The notes beneath the pieces were generated by a model. It did not search any database. It was not told the DNA's origin and saw only the letters and a program-made list of their open reading frames with translations. The position numbers and the translations under genes are program-made. 64,000 bases of DNA. It comes from an uncultured Paracoccaceae bacterium (GTDB taxonomy: Bacteria > Pseudomonadota > Alphaproteobacteria > Rhodobacterales > Rhodobacteraceae). The stretch covers positions 287,232 to 351,231 of the forward strand of contig CANMYO010000004.1 of the NCBI GenBank assembly GCA_947502145.1. Direction: 5' to 3'. Positions 8,901-17,426 of this stretch are shown here, one piece after another; position 1 is the first letter of the stretch; each line of letters begins with the position of its first letter.

Positions 8901-9611
8901 TTACGACATTCTGTGTCGCTCGCGCTTTACACGATCAAGCCAGCCGGGCAGATCCCCAATGGAATTGAGGATGACATCCGCACATGGCGCAAGGTCCCGC
9001 GCCGCTGCAGGACCGGTCAGGACGCCAACGGTCGTCATGCCTGCGGCCCTTCCAGCCCTCAGGTCATGCAGGCTGTCGCCTATCATCGCGCAACGCTCTG
9101 CCGGCAGGTTGACCGTTTCGCAAAAACCGCGCAGCTGACCGATATCGGGTTTACCGCCATACCCGCTGTCCGATCCAGCGATGAAATCGAACACATGCTC
9201 AACGCCAGCGCGTGACAAATGCTGCCGGGCCGGGGCCTCTGTGTCGTTTGTGGCGATACCCAGTTTCAGGTTGCGAGCCTTCAGGTCCTTGAAGAATGCC
9301 CTCAGCGGCACCGCCTCAACCTGGGGTGCCATGCTTGCCTTTGCGTCCATCCGGGCGACAAGCGCGGCCTTGTCATCATCGATAACTGTCAACATCGCGT
9401 CGGCAATCGTGGTCGCGGTTTCTGCGATCACGATGCTGCCGGGCAGGAAGGATCTTGACGCCTGATCATATCCCAAGACCTCAGCCAATCGGTCCAGCAC
9501 CTCTGCATCGCCCTTTGCCTCATCGGCCAGCATACCCTGCGCCCAGGCCCCCCATGTCGCATTGAAGTCAAATAGCGTGCCGTCTTTGTCGAAAAGGATT
9601 CCGCTGATCAT
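8901..9611 (-). CDS. HAD-family hydrolase (phosphoglycolate phosphatase-like)
   Basis: A 236-residue HAD-superfamily phosphatase. Motif I is FDKDGTLFDF at the N-terminus (nucleophile Asp about residue 7), motif II lies in LGIATNDTEAPA, and motif IV is CAMIGDSLHDLRAGRAAGM with the GDS/D pair. An alpha-helical cap lies between motifs I and II. Phosphoglycolate phosphatase is the usual label for such proteins, but substrate is not readable. ATG 9611 is chosen because motif I then begins within a few residues, as usual. It lies 58 bp after the MttB-family start on the same strand, so it reads away from mttB as an upstream neighbour. An inverted repeat (9612-9622 with 9681-9690) lies in its promoter region. 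Confidence 0.87.
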   Translation of the reverse strand: MISGILFDKDGTLFDFNATWGAWAQGMLADEAKGDAEVLDRLAEVLGYDQASRSFLPGSIVIAETATTIADAMLTVIDDDKAALVARMDAKASMAPQVEAVPLRAFFKDLKARNLKLGIATNDTEAPARQHLSRAGVEHVFDFIAGSDSGYGGKPDIGQLRGFCETVNLPAERCAMIGDSLHDLRAGRAAGMTTVGVLTGPAAARDLAPCADVILNSIGDLPGWLDRVKRERHRMS

Positions 9612-9749
9612 GGTTGCCCCTGCCCTTCGCCGTTGCCCCCGTGGCCACGCATTTTCCCAGACATGACAAAGCCGGCACTTCAGGGCAACCAGTAGGGTTA
9701 ACGCTTCGGCCAAATCTGAACAGCGGATCGGGACACCCGCGCATCAGGC

Positions 9750-10028
9750 TCAGGTCCAGTGAACCTGCTCTGCACCGGGTAGGGCATAGCGGGCACGCAG
9801 CGGATCCTCGTAGCCAAGGCCGATTGAGTCGCAGAATGCCATGACCCAATTATCGTCCATTGTTAAGAATTCTAAAAGTGATGCCTGAAATATAGGGTCG
9901 GTTGCCCGACCGCGCAGATCATCAACCGATGATCCCGAAGCTCCTAGAAACGCAGAACAAATATCCTCCTGGCCGACAAGCCAGGCCAGGGCTTGCAACG
10001 CAATTGTCTGGGCGGTTTCTGGCGACAT
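9750..10028 (-). CDS. DUF3572-family protein
   Basis: A 92-residue cytoplasmic protein that I recognise as the DUF3572 family of alphaproteobacteria. Visible features are MSPETAQTIALQALAWLVGQ, FLGASGSSVDDLRGRA and DPIFQASLLEFLTMDDNWVMAFCDSIGL. It appears all-helical, with no signal peptide or membrane segment. The function is unknown. The ATG at 10028 follows AAGGACAGCGAG; a TTG 39 bp upstream is possible but less likely. It is divergent from the PleD-like gene (88 bp between starts), an arrangement I believe is common in this group. Confidence 0.85.
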   Translation of the reverse strand: MSPETAQTIALQALAWLVGQEDICSAFLGASGSSVDDLRGRATDPIFQASLLEFLTMDDNWVMAFCDSIGLGYEDPLRARYALPGAEQVHWT

Positions 10029-10116
10029 CTCGCTGTCCTTAAGAAGTGGAAACACAATTTTAACCAATGAAGATCAGTCTGACATCAATTGCCACCGGAT
10101 TCACAAAGGTCTGACG

Positions 10117-11517
10117 ATGACAGGTAGAATTTTGATCATAGATTCGGTCCCCACCAACAGGATCGTGCTTAAGGTTAAGATGATGGCGGCACAATATTCT
10201 GTCGACACCTGTGCGGACAGCGAAGAGGCAAGAGCCATCTTCCCGCGGTCCGCACCTGATCTTATCCTGATCAATCTGGCCAACGATGTTGAGTCCGGTT
10301 CCGCGTTTTGCCGCAGCCTGCGACATGATCCCGCAACGCGGGATATTTCGATCATCGCGACGGGCGTTGGTGATAGCAGCATGGCCCGATTTTCGGCTCT
10401 GGATGCCGGTGCTGACGATGTCTTGCCGCGCCCGATGAACGACAGCCTGTTATTGAGCCGGGTGCGATGCCAACTACGCCGCCGGAACATGGGCAATGAC
10501 CTGCTATGGCGCGACGAATCAAACAAGGCCTACGGCTTTGAAGAAGAACTGTCCCCGCGCATTGCGCCGTCAACGGTCACTGTGGTTTGCAGCAATGCCC
10601 AAAGCGGTGTCGAAACCGTGACCGCCCTGCAAAAAGGGCTGCGACAATCGGTGCAGGTTCTGACCGGGCAGCGTCAGCTGGCGGCCTATTCTGAACGCAA
10701 GGCTCCCGACCTGTTTGTGATTCACGGGGCTGACGGATCAATGTCAGCCCCGGCCCTGTGCCAGACCGTTTGCGACTTTTCGGCGCGGTCCCAGACACAT
10801 CACGCATCGCAGCTGGTCATCGTGCCGGCAGATGCGCCAGAACTGGCCGCGATGATCCTTGATTTGGGCGCTGAGGATGTTGTTTTTGACAACGCCACAG
10901 CGGATGAGATCACCCTGCGCGCAAAGAAGTTGATCGCCACCAAGGTGCATCTTGATCAACTGCGCGACCGGGTCCGCACCGGGTTGCGGGCCGCGGTGAC
11001 GGATTCGCTCACCGGATTGTACAATCGCCGATACGCTGAAAAGCAGCTCCAGCAGATCGCAAGTGACGCGACTGAAAGTAACCGGTCATTTGCCGTCATG
11101 ATGCTCGACATTGATCATTTCAAATCCATCAATGACCGGTTTGGACATGCGGCAGGTGACCTCGTGTTAAGGCAAATTGCCGATCGCCTGCGCGAGACCT
11201 TTCGCGACGTGGACCTTGTGGCGCGTATCGGTGGTGAGGAGTTTCTTGTCGTACTCCCTGACACCTCAAGCGACCAAGCCGCCGAAGTGGGTGAAATGTT
11301 TCGCCGCATTGTGGCGACAAAGCCCTTCCACCTTGGCGATTTGGCAACCGATCTGCGCGTGACAATATCCGTCGGGATCGCGGTGCACAAAACCGCTGCG
11401 GGATCAAAACAATCGGAAAAAAGCCTCAGCCAGATGTTCCAGCGCGCCGACGCGGCCCTCTATAGCGCAAAGTCCGCTGGTCGCGATGCAGTGTCCGTTT
11501 GCCGCGCCGCCGCCTAG
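10117..11517 (+). CDS. pleD: PleD-like diguanylate cyclase with decayed receiver domains
   Basis: A 466-residue protein with PleD order: receiver (about 1-125), second receiver-like domain (about 150-280) and GGDEF domain (about 300-462). The GGEEF signature (residues 372-376) and an RxxD inhibitory site (RDVD, 363-366), five residues before it, are intact, so c-di-GMP synthesis with product inhibition is expected. The first receiver is abnormal. The acidic pair is Asp9-Ser10 and the phosphoacceptor position is Asn53 (LILIN), so phosphorylation as in Caulobacter PleD looks impossible. The second receiver lacks a standard acceptor too. Activity may be constitutive or controlled by protein binding. 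It ends 4 bp inside the convergent sensor gene. Confidence 0.92.
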   Translation: MTGRILIIDSVPTNRIVLKVKMMAAQYSVDTCADSEEARAIFPRSAPDLILINLANDVESGSAFCRSLRHDPATRDISIIATGVGDSSMARFSALDAGADDVLPRPMNDSLLLSRVRCQLRRRNMGNDLLWRDESNKAYGFEEELSPRIAPSTVTVVCSNAQSGVETVTALQKGLRQSVQVLTGQRQLAAYSERKAPDLFVIHGADGSMSAPALCQTVCDFSARSQTHHASQLVIVPADAPELAAMILDLGAEDVVFDNATADEITLRAKKLIATKVHLDQLRDRVRTGLRAAVTDSLTGLYNRRYAEKQLQQIASDATESNRSFAVMMLDIDHFKSINDRFGHAAGDLVLRQIADRLRETFRDVDLVARIGGEEFLVVLPDTSSDQAAEVGEMFRRIVATKPFHLGDLATDLRVTISVGIAVHKTAAGSKQSEKSLSQMFQRADAALYSAKSAGRDAVSVCRAAA

Positions 11518-11978
11518 CGCCGGGTGCGCGGTGCGGATCGTAGACGTTCGGCAAACGCGGCTCTTTGTGCATCTGACATCTCTTCAATCTGTTCGATCAG
11601 CGCATCCTGCGCGACGTTCTGCACCGCCTGCAGCCGCGCGAGCGGGATTTGCAGCGCCGCGCGGACAGTGTCCGGGTCGAAGGGTTGCGCCTCAACCGCG
11701 TTGATCAGCGCATCCATTCCTACATAAGCTTGCCCGCGCCGCGGCGGGCGCAATTCGGGATGGCGACGCAAAGCGTTGGAAATGGCCCGGCGGTCCTTTC
11801 GATCCAGGGCCTGACCAATAGGCCCAAGCGACAAATCAAAGCCGCGCGGCGGCCCTGCCTTGCCATTGCGCAGCACAAACCCCGCAACCATTCCGACAAT
11901 CGCGATGTTCAGCGCCAGGGACAGCACCAGAATAATGCGCCAGACGCGGCGCGGCCGTGTCGCAGCTGGGTCAGCCAT
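11514..11978 (-). CDS. Membrane-anchored periplasmic (heavy-metal-sensor-like) protein
   Basis: A 154-residue protein with one N-terminal membrane segment (IILVLSLALNIAIVGMVAGFVL, about residues 15-36) and a helical, Arg-rich periplasmic part. The LGPIGQALDRKDRRAI and MSDAQRAAFAERLR elements resemble CnrX/ZraP-type periplasmic sensor proteins, which hold LTxxQR-like repeats. It is the last gene of an ECF sigma cassette and overlaps the preceding gene by 8 bp. The ATG at 11978 follows GGAGGGGACAAGCG. It may transmit an envelope signal to the anti-sigma protein; this is inferred from gene order. Confidence 0.72.
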   Translation of the reverse strand: MADPAATRPRRVWRIILVLSLALNIAIVGMVAGFVLRNGKAGPPRGFDLSLGPIGQALDRKDRRAISNALRRHPELRPPRRGQAYVGMDALINAVEAQPFDPDTVRAALQIPLARLQAVQNVAQDALIEQIEEMSDAQRAAFAERLRSAPRTRR

Positions 11979-12333
11979 CGCTTGTCCCCTCCGTTGATAA
12001 GATCTCGTCTTCACCAAAGAATGACACCGTTTCCGATGTTCCGATCAGCCCCGCCGCGAAAGTTTCGACGGCAAGTGGCGGCGCCACGCCAATCCAGAGC
12101 CCGGCGCATCCCGCCATTGCCAACCCTCCCCAGGTTGGCCAACCACCAATGGCATCACGCAATTGCGTCCAGATCCCGACGGGCCGGGGCGCGGCGACCC
12201 CCTGCAAACGATGCGCATCGGCCATCACGCGCGACATCAGGGCCGGATCCACGTCAGAGGGTGCTGATCGCCTGACATCGGCCAGAAGCGCATCTATCAT
12301 CGCGTCGTCTTTGTCCGGGTCAGGCATCGTCAT
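11971..12333 (-). CDS. Probable anti-sigma factor, single-pass membrane protein
   Basis: A 120-residue protein directly after the ECF sigma gene and overlapping it by 14 bp. The cytoplasmic N-terminal part (DDAMIDALLADVRRSAPSDVDPALMSRVMADAHRLQ) is helical and acidic. One membrane segment follows (GGLAMAGCAGLWIGVAPPLAV, about residues 71-91), then a short acidic tail. Size, topology and position fit an anti-sigma factor, although no ZAS/HxxxCxxC motif is present. I see no recognised domain, so the role is inferred from context. Confidence 0.7.
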   Translation of the reverse strand: MTMPDPDKDDAMIDALLADVRRSAPSDVDPALMSRVMADAHRLQGVAAPRPVGIWTQLRDAIGGWPTWGGLAMAGCAGLWIGVAPPLAVETFAAGLIGTSETVSFFGEDEILSTEGTSDG

Positions 12334-12904
12334 ATCCCAATTCTTTTCGGCGGGGGGCCAATAATGCGGCCAGCGCCCGCTTTCCCCGCGCGGTCAGACT
12401 TTCAACCGAGCGGACGCTGATGTCCATGATTGTTGCGATTTCAGGATTCGAAAGCCCCTCAAGATGACGCAGCGCAACCGCCTGCGCCTGCCGTTCAGGC
12501 ATTTGCGCCAGCGCCTCGGACAGCGCCATCAGGCGGGTTTTCGCCTGCATATCCGTGACAACATCCGGGCGTTCATCGGCCGGATCAGCAACACTTTCCA
12601 GCGGCACATTCCGTGCGCGACGGCGGAGCCTGTCGATACACAGGTTTGACACCACACGATAAAGCCAGGTGCTGACCTGGGCTTCGCCCGTGCGCCACCG
12701 GGCGGCATTCTGCCAAAGGCGGATCATTGCATCCTGCGCCACATCCTCTGCCTCTGACCGGTCACCCAACATGCGGACCGCCTGCCCCATGACGCGCGGC
12801 AACAACCGCGCGCTCAGCACTTGTGCCGCAGACATGTCGCCCGCCGCATAAGCGGCCAGCAGGTCGGCGTCGGAAAGCGAGGCGGCGATTTCTGTCATCA
12901 ACAT
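12320..12904 (-). CDS. ECF-type RNA polymerase sigma factor
   Basis: A 194-residue sigma-70 family protein with region 2 (DLLAAYAAGDMSAAQVLSARLL, SEAEDVAQDAMIRLW, STWLYRVVSNLCIDRLRRRAR) and region 4 (LEGLSNPEIATIMDISVRSVESLTARGKRAL). There is no region 1 or 3, as usual for ECF sigma factors. It probably activates its own operon and an envelope or metal-stress regulon together with the membrane proteins encoded downstream. ATG 12904 is chosen, with ATG 12898 equally possible. The longer frame upstream has no family similarity. Stop and start overlaps down to 11514 suggest one transcript. Confidence 0.9.
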   Translation of the reverse strand: MLMTEIAASLSDADLLAAYAAGDMSAAQVLSARLLPRVMGQAVRMLGDRSEAEDVAQDAMIRLWQNAARWRTGEAQVSTWLYRVVSNLCIDRLRRRARNVPLESVADPADERPDVVTDMQAKTRLMALSEALAQMPERQAQAVALRHLEGLSNPEIATIMDISVRSVESLTARGKRALAALLAPRRKELGYDDA

Positions 12905-12975
12905 CAGCGGTACAGGCTCTGCCCTGCGGCAGCAACGGGCAGGCCGCGCCAAGCGCCCCGCCCCGATTGTCTGCC

Positions 12976-13452
12976 TTAGCCACGCCCGCCATGGCCACGC
13001 CCATGCCGATGCTTGCCGTCGCCACCGCGACGTCCGCCGCGGTCTTTCACCTGCTCGAACTCTTCTTCACTGACGACACCGTCATCGTTGGTATCAGCAC
13101 GCTCAATCAACCGCTCAAGCCGCTTTGCCCCCCGATCCTCAAGTTCGGATTGTTGCAGAACGCCATCGTCATTTTCATCCAGACGTTCAATCATGCGCGT
13201 GACTCCGCGCTCTGCCCGGCCAGACATCTGCGCGATCAATTCGTCTTGTGACAAAGCGCCGTCCCCGTTTGCGTCGGTTTCCGCAAATCGCGCCGCGCCG
13301 GCTGCCTGCAGTTCTTCCAACGTGATCGCGCCGTCCCCATCGACATCAAGGCTGGCGAAATCCGGCTTTTCGCGCGGTGAATCCGCGCTGGCCGGAAAGG
13401 CGGTCATGGCCATGCCTGCGACAATGGCCGCGCACAATACTGTCGTTTTCAT
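12976..13452 (-). CDS. Exported EF-hand calcium-binding protein
   Basis: A 158-residue secreted protein. A signal peptide (MKTTVLCAAIVAGMAMTAFPASA) is followed by four EF-hand loops: DVDGDGAITLEE, DANGDGALSQDE, DENDDGVLQQSE and DTNDDGVVSEEE. All have Asp or Asn at the calcium positions and Glu at position 12. The C-terminus is a Gly/His/Arg tail (RHGRGHGGRG) that could bind metal. It lies 71 bp upstream of the sigma factor on the same strand, so it may belong to the same stress cassette or be its own transcript. It probably buffers or senses Ca2+ in the periplasm. Confidence 0.9.
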   Translation of the reverse strand: MKTTVLCAAIVAGMAMTAFPASADSPREKPDFASLDVDGDGAITLEELQAAGAARFAETDANGDGALSQDELIAQMSGRAERGVTRMIERLDENDDGVLQQSELEDRGAKRLERLIERADTNDDGVVSEEEFEQVKDRGGRRGGDGKHRHGRGHGGRG

Positions 13453-13643
13453 ATCAAATCCTCTTCATTGCTCGGTGTCAGGTTTCTGCCTGACTGACGG
13501 GGACTAAACGGCGCAGTGAAGTATTTCCGTCGCGCACGCAGACATTTTTTTTCAAATCCACAAAACGCAGGCGCAAAAATTTGCATGACGCACTTTATTT
13601 TTTTGGCTTTCACAGGCATCTGGTGTCTAGCAACGAGGTTCTC

Positions 13644-14315
13644 ATGACTATCGACAAGACAGCGATCCGGGATGCGGCAACAATTATTATCGTCCGTGAA
13701 AACACGGTGCTGATGGGGCAACGCGGGTCGTCTGCTGCGTTTATGCCCAACAAGTTTGTTTTTCCCGGCGGTGCGATTGACCCTGCTGACGAAACGGTTC
13801 CCAGTGCGCCCCTGGCGGCAGAGGTCGCAGAACAGATGGCCATGGAATCAACCCGTTCGCCTCATGCGATTGCGGCCGCAGCTATCCGTGAGCTGTGGGA
13901 AGAAAGCGGGCTTTGTCTTGGCGCAAAGCACGACTGGGCGGACCCGCCGCAAGGCTGGCGCAGTTTTGCAGCAACGGGGCACGTGCCAAACGCGGCAGCG
14001 CTGCAGTTCTTTTTCCGGGCCGTCACCCCGACGGGCCGACCACGCCGCTTTGATGCGCGTTTCATGCTGGCCACTGCCGATGCACTTGTCACCGATCCCG
14101 ATGATTTCAGCCGGGCGGAAGAGGAACTCTCACACCTGCAATGGATACCTATCGAAGAGGCGCGGAATTTCGACCTCCCCTTCATAACACAGGTCGTCCT
14201 GGCAGAGCTTCGCGCCCATCTTGCAAATCCCGCGCCCCTGCGAGACATCCCCTTTTACCGCCACAACGATGAATCGTCACATTTTGCACGATTGAATGGC
14301 GCGTCAGTCCTTTAG
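13644..14315 (+). CDS. NUDIX hydrolase
   Basis: A 223-residue NUDIX protein. The catalytic helix is near residues 75-95 (AIAAAAIRELWEESGLCLG), with the REXXEEXG core intact. Early residues TIIIVRENTVLMGQRGSSAAFMPNKFVFPGGAID match the start of the fold. Members hydrolyse nucleoside diphosphates linked to another moiety; close relatives are often CoA- or ADP-sugar-acting, but the substrate is not evident. ATG 13644 follows AACGAGG; an ATG 63 bp upstream would give an unconserved extension. It ends in a 4 bp overlap with the convergent DMT transporter gene. Confidence 0.88.
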   Translation: MTIDKTAIRDAATIIIVRENTVLMGQRGSSAAFMPNKFVFPGGAIDPADETVPSAPLAAEVAEQMAMESTRSPHAIAAAAIRELWEESGLCLGAKHDWADPPQGWRSFAATGHVPNAAALQFFFRAVTPTGRPRRFDARFMLATADALVTDPDDFSRAEEELSHLQWIPIEEARNFDLPFITQVVLAELRAHLANPAPLRDIPFYRHNDESSHFARLNGASVL

Positions 14316-15217
14316 GTCACTAGCATCAGCATGACGATGCTGCATCCGATCAGGACCAATCCCTGCCATTCCCGGCGGCTGATGACCTCGCCAAAAACCA
14401 ACCAGCCCGCCATCAACGACAGCAGCAGTTCGATCTGACCGACCGCTTTGACAAGCGCGACGGTCTGCAGCGTGAAGGCCACAAACCATCCGATTGACCC
14501 GATCATGCTGGTGATCCCAACAAGCCCGGCCACACGCCAGGCCGCCAGAACGCGGGTGATTTCACCACGTTCGCGCCAGGCCAGCCAGATTGCCATGATC
14601 ACGGTCTGAAATGTGGTCACACAAGCCAATGTGACAATCGCGCGCAAGAATGCATCGCCAGAGTCCAGCCCAGTCGAGGCCCCGCGGTATGCCACGCCCG
14701 AGATGCCGAACATCACACCAGAGGCGAGCCCCAGCCCCGACGCGCGATTGAATAGCCGCGCCGCCACAGGGCCCGTCGCCTGCGGCGGATCGCTCAGCAA
14801 CAAGACCCCAGCAAGACCGATCAGGATGGCGAACAGAGCCCAAAGCGTGATGGCCTCCCCCAAAACCACAAAGCCAATGATTGCGGCCAATAGAACTTCG
14901 GTTTTCTTGAAGGTAATGCCGACAGCAAAATTGCGTTGCGTGAACAACGCCACGACACACATTGTCGCCAAGATCTGGCAAAGCCCGCCAGTCATCGCAT
15001 AGACCCAGAACCCGGGTTCAAGCGCTGGCAGGCTCTGCCCCGATTGGATACCGTAGAAAATGGCGATCAGGATGACGATTGGCGAAGAATAGATGAACCG
15101 GGCAAACGTCGAACCTGCTGTCGACAACGTTGCCGTGCGCAGAATTTTCTGCAACATGAAGCGCAGCATCTGTGCGGTTGCAGCGCCCAGGGTCACCCAA
15201 AACCAGATTTCACTCAT
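14312..15217 (-). CDS. DMT-superfamily (EamA-type) transporter of the carnitine operon
   Basis: A 301-residue membrane protein with about ten hydrophobic segments in two repeats, typical of the drug/metabolite transporter superfamily. Segments include FWVYAMTGGLCQILATMCVVALF, LLAAIIGFVVLGEAITLWALFAILIGLAGVLLL and the C-terminal LVLIGCSIVMLMLV. It is the last gene of the carnitine operon, its ATG overlapping the SDR stop (ATGA). Transport of carnitine, betaine or a pathway intermediate is plausible. EamA proteins are often exporters, so the direction is open. Confidence 0.85.
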   Translation of the reverse strand: MSEIWFWVTLGAATAQMLRFMLQKILRTATLSTAGSTFARFIYSSPIVILIAIFYGIQSGQSLPALEPGFWVYAMTGGLCQILATMCVVALFTQRNFAVGITFKKTEVLLAAIIGFVVLGEAITLWALFAILIGLAGVLLLSDPPQATGPVAARLFNRASGLGLASGVMFGISGVAYRGASTGLDSGDAFLRAIVTLACVTTFQTVIMAIWLAWRERGEITRVLAAWRVAGLVGITSMIGSIGWFVAFTLQTVALVKAVGQIELLLSLMAGWLVFGEVISRREWQGLVLIGCSIVMLMLVT

Positions 15218-15966
15218 GGCTTCGGATCGGGGTTTTCGGTATGACCGTCAACCGCAATGACCTGACCCGAGACCCGCGCAGTACCGTCTGACGCCAAAAA
15301 TACGGCCATATCAGCAACGTCACTTGCCTGCACGAACGTCCGCATGGATGTCCCTGCGGCATAACCGTCGTAGACGTCATCGCGTGTCATGCCCTTTGCT
15401 GCCGCTTCGCGCGCCAGAACGCCTTCCATGCGGGGCCCCTCAACAGCGCCGGGGCAGATTGCATTGGCGCGGATGCCTTTGGGGCCAAGTTCCATCGCGA
15501 CGGTCTTCATAAGCCCGATAATGCCCCATTTTGCCGCCGCATAGGGGGCCCTGTTAGGATATCCAAACAGGCCCGCGGTCGATGATGTATAGATGATCGC
15601 CGCCCCGGCGGACATCAACGGCGCGGCGTGTTTTGTCGCTAGAAACGCGCCTTCAAGATTGACCGAAACGCAGCTGCGCCAATCTGCCAGCGCCACATCC
15701 GACACTCCTGCCGTTGGCCCCGCAATCCCGGCATTTGCACATAGGACATCCAGCCCGCCCCACCGGTCCTTGATGTCGGCGCATAGGGCGGCGATGCCGT
15801 CTTCGTCGGCTGCATCAACGCAGCTTTTGCGCCATTGGGCGGGCACGGCATCAAGTGCGGCGCGGTTCACGTCTGTTACCCAAACCTGATGCCCGGCAAC
15901 GTCAAAAGCCTGTGCCATCGCTTGCCCGATACCAGCCGCACCCGCCGTGATTAAAACACGGCTCAT
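15214..15966 (-). CDS. Short-chain dehydrogenase/reductase of the carnitine operon
   Basis: A 250-residue classical SDR. It has TAGAAGIGQAMAQAF as the dinucleotide-binding motif, LCANAGIAG (NAG), the active-site Ser in YTSSTAG, and YAAAKWG (YxxxK, about residues 153-157). The acid VTDVNR after beta-strand 2 (Asp36) suggests NAD+. It overlaps the carnitine dehydrogenase gene by ATGA on one side and the DMT transporter gene on the other. It may oxidise a hydroxy-acid intermediate (3-hydroxybutyrate dehydrogenase-like), but the carnitine route known to me does not need it, so its job is unassigned. Confidence 0.87.
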   Translation of the reverse strand: MSRVLITAGAAGIGQAMAQAFDVAGHQVWVTDVNRAALDAVPAQWRKSCVDAADEDGIAALCADIKDRWGGLDVLCANAGIAGPTAGVSDVALADWRSCVSVNLEGAFLATKHAAPLMSAGAAIIYTSSTAGLFGYPNRAPYAAAKWGIIGLMKTVAMELGPKGIRANAICPGAVEGPRMEGVLAREAAAKGMTRDDVYDGYAAGTSMRTFVQASDVADMAVFLASDGTARVSGQVIAVDGHTENPDPKP

Positions 15967-17426
15967 CTCATGCCTATCGCAGCGCCTGCCCGGTTTGGAC
16001 GGTCAAGTGCTGCATGTGCAGTGGCAATTCTGGCAAGCGGCACCGCCACGCGGTCATCCGGATCAGCCGCCTTGCGTGTGGCCAGACTGACGTGGATCAA
16101 CATATGTTCTCCCGTCGCCAAAAGCCGATCGCCATCGTACATCTCGTGGAACAGGTGCAGCTTTTTCCCTGCGCCCAACAGCACCTGTGTCCTGATTTCA
16201 ATTCGGGTGCCGGCATGGACTTCATCAATATGGCAGATATGGGTTTCGGCCGTGAAATAGCTGCCGCCGCTGGCAATGTAATCTGCATCACATCCCACCA
16301 GTTCCATCAACTTGTCAGTCGCGTCACCAAAAGCCTGCAAATAGCGGGCTTCATTCATATGGCCGTTGTAATCCGTCCAGTCCAGCGGAACAGCCCGCGC
16401 GACGGTCAGAACGGGTTTCCCCAAATCATCAATATCATCAAGTATTTGGGGCAGCTTATTGATGCGACGATCCTGCTTGTTCAACAGTCCGCCTGCGCCC
16501 CAGTTCTGCGCTTTCAGGCCGCGCAGGATTGCCACCAGATTATTGTCACGGGCCCGCTCCAAGTCGCGAATTGAAAAGGCCCCTGACTGTGCATCAGACT
16601 GGTCTGCAATCTTGTCGACCAAGGCATCGGTCAGCTCTGGCACATCCATCAATTTGGTCCAAGGCCACGCCAGACAAGGACCAAATTGCGCAATGAAGTG
16701 GCGCATACCCGCTTCACCCCCTGCAACACGATAGGTTTCAAACAGCCCCATCTGTGCCCAGCGCAATCCGAACCCGTATCTGATTGCATCGTCGATTTCT
16801 TCGGTGGTGGCGATCCCGTCCTTGATCAGCCACAACGCCTCACGCCAGACCGCCTCAAGAAACCGATCCGCGATATGGGCCTCGATCTCGGCGCGCACCC
16901 GCAGCGGGTGCATACCAATAGAAGTTAGAATATCTGACGCATTATCAATCAGTTGCGCATCGTTCTTATCCGACCCCACAACTTCGACCAAGGGCAGCAG
17001 ATAAACCGGGTTGAATGGATGTGCGACAATTATCTGCTCGGGTCGTGTCGCACAGCCCTGCAATTCGCTTGGTTTGAACCCGCTGGTTGAGGATCCGATG
17101 ACGGCATCGGATGAGCAATGCGCCTGAAGCACTTGATAAACCTTGCGTTTCAGCTCCAGTCGTTCAGGGATGCTTTCCTGAATCCAACTGGCACCCCGCA
17201 CCGCATCGGACATTTCTGAATGGTATGACAGGGTGCCCTCGGTCGGCAAATCAACGTCAGACAGGCCCGGCAAGGACCGACGCGCATTTGCAAGCACCTC
17301 GTTGATCTTGCGCTTGGCATCCGGGTCAGGATCAAAGACCCGTACGTCCCAGCCCATCAAGAGAAATCGCGCAGCCCAACCGCCACCAATGACACCACCA
17401 CCGATAATCGCCGCTGTTTGGTTCAT
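15963..17426 (-). CDS. lcdH: L-carnitine 3-dehydrogenase fused to a thioesterase domain
   Basis: A 487-residue two-domain enzyme. Residues about 1-320 are a 3-hydroxyacyl-CoA dehydrogenase-like carnitine dehydrogenase (AIIGGGVIGGGWAARF Rossmann motif; ASWIQESIPERLELK; HPFNPVYLLPLVEVVG), oxidising L-carnitine to 3-dehydrocarnitine with NAD+. Residues about 340-470 are a 4HBT hot-dog thioesterase (DWTDYNGHMNEARYLQAF). In known carnitine loci this removes CoA from betainyl-CoA. The fusion thus combines the first and last steps of carnitine to glycine betaine, with the cleavage enzyme encoded two genes upstream. Both junctions are ATGA overlaps. Confidence 0.93.
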   Translation of the reverse strand: MNQTAAIIGGGVIGGGWAARFLLMGWDVRVFDPDPDAKRKINEVLANARRSLPGLSDVDLPTEGTLSYHSEMSDAVRGASWIQESIPERLELKRKVYQVLQAHCSSDAVIGSSTSGFKPSELQGCATRPEQIIVAHPFNPVYLLPLVEVVGSDKNDAQLIDNASDILTSIGMHPLRVRAEIEAHIADRFLEAVWREALWLIKDGIATTEEIDDAIRYGFGLRWAQMGLFETYRVAGGEAGMRHFIAQFGPCLAWPWTKLMDVPELTDALVDKIADQSDAQSGAFSIRDLERARDNNLVAILRGLKAQNWGAGGLLNKQDRRINKLPQILDDIDDLGKPVLTVARAVPLDWTDYNGHMNEARYLQAFGDATDKLMELVGCDADYIASGGSYFTAETHICHIDEVHAGTRIEIRTQVLLGAGKKLHLFHEMYDGDRLLATGEHMLIHVSLATRKAADPDDRVAVPLARIATAHAALDRPNRAGAAIGMR

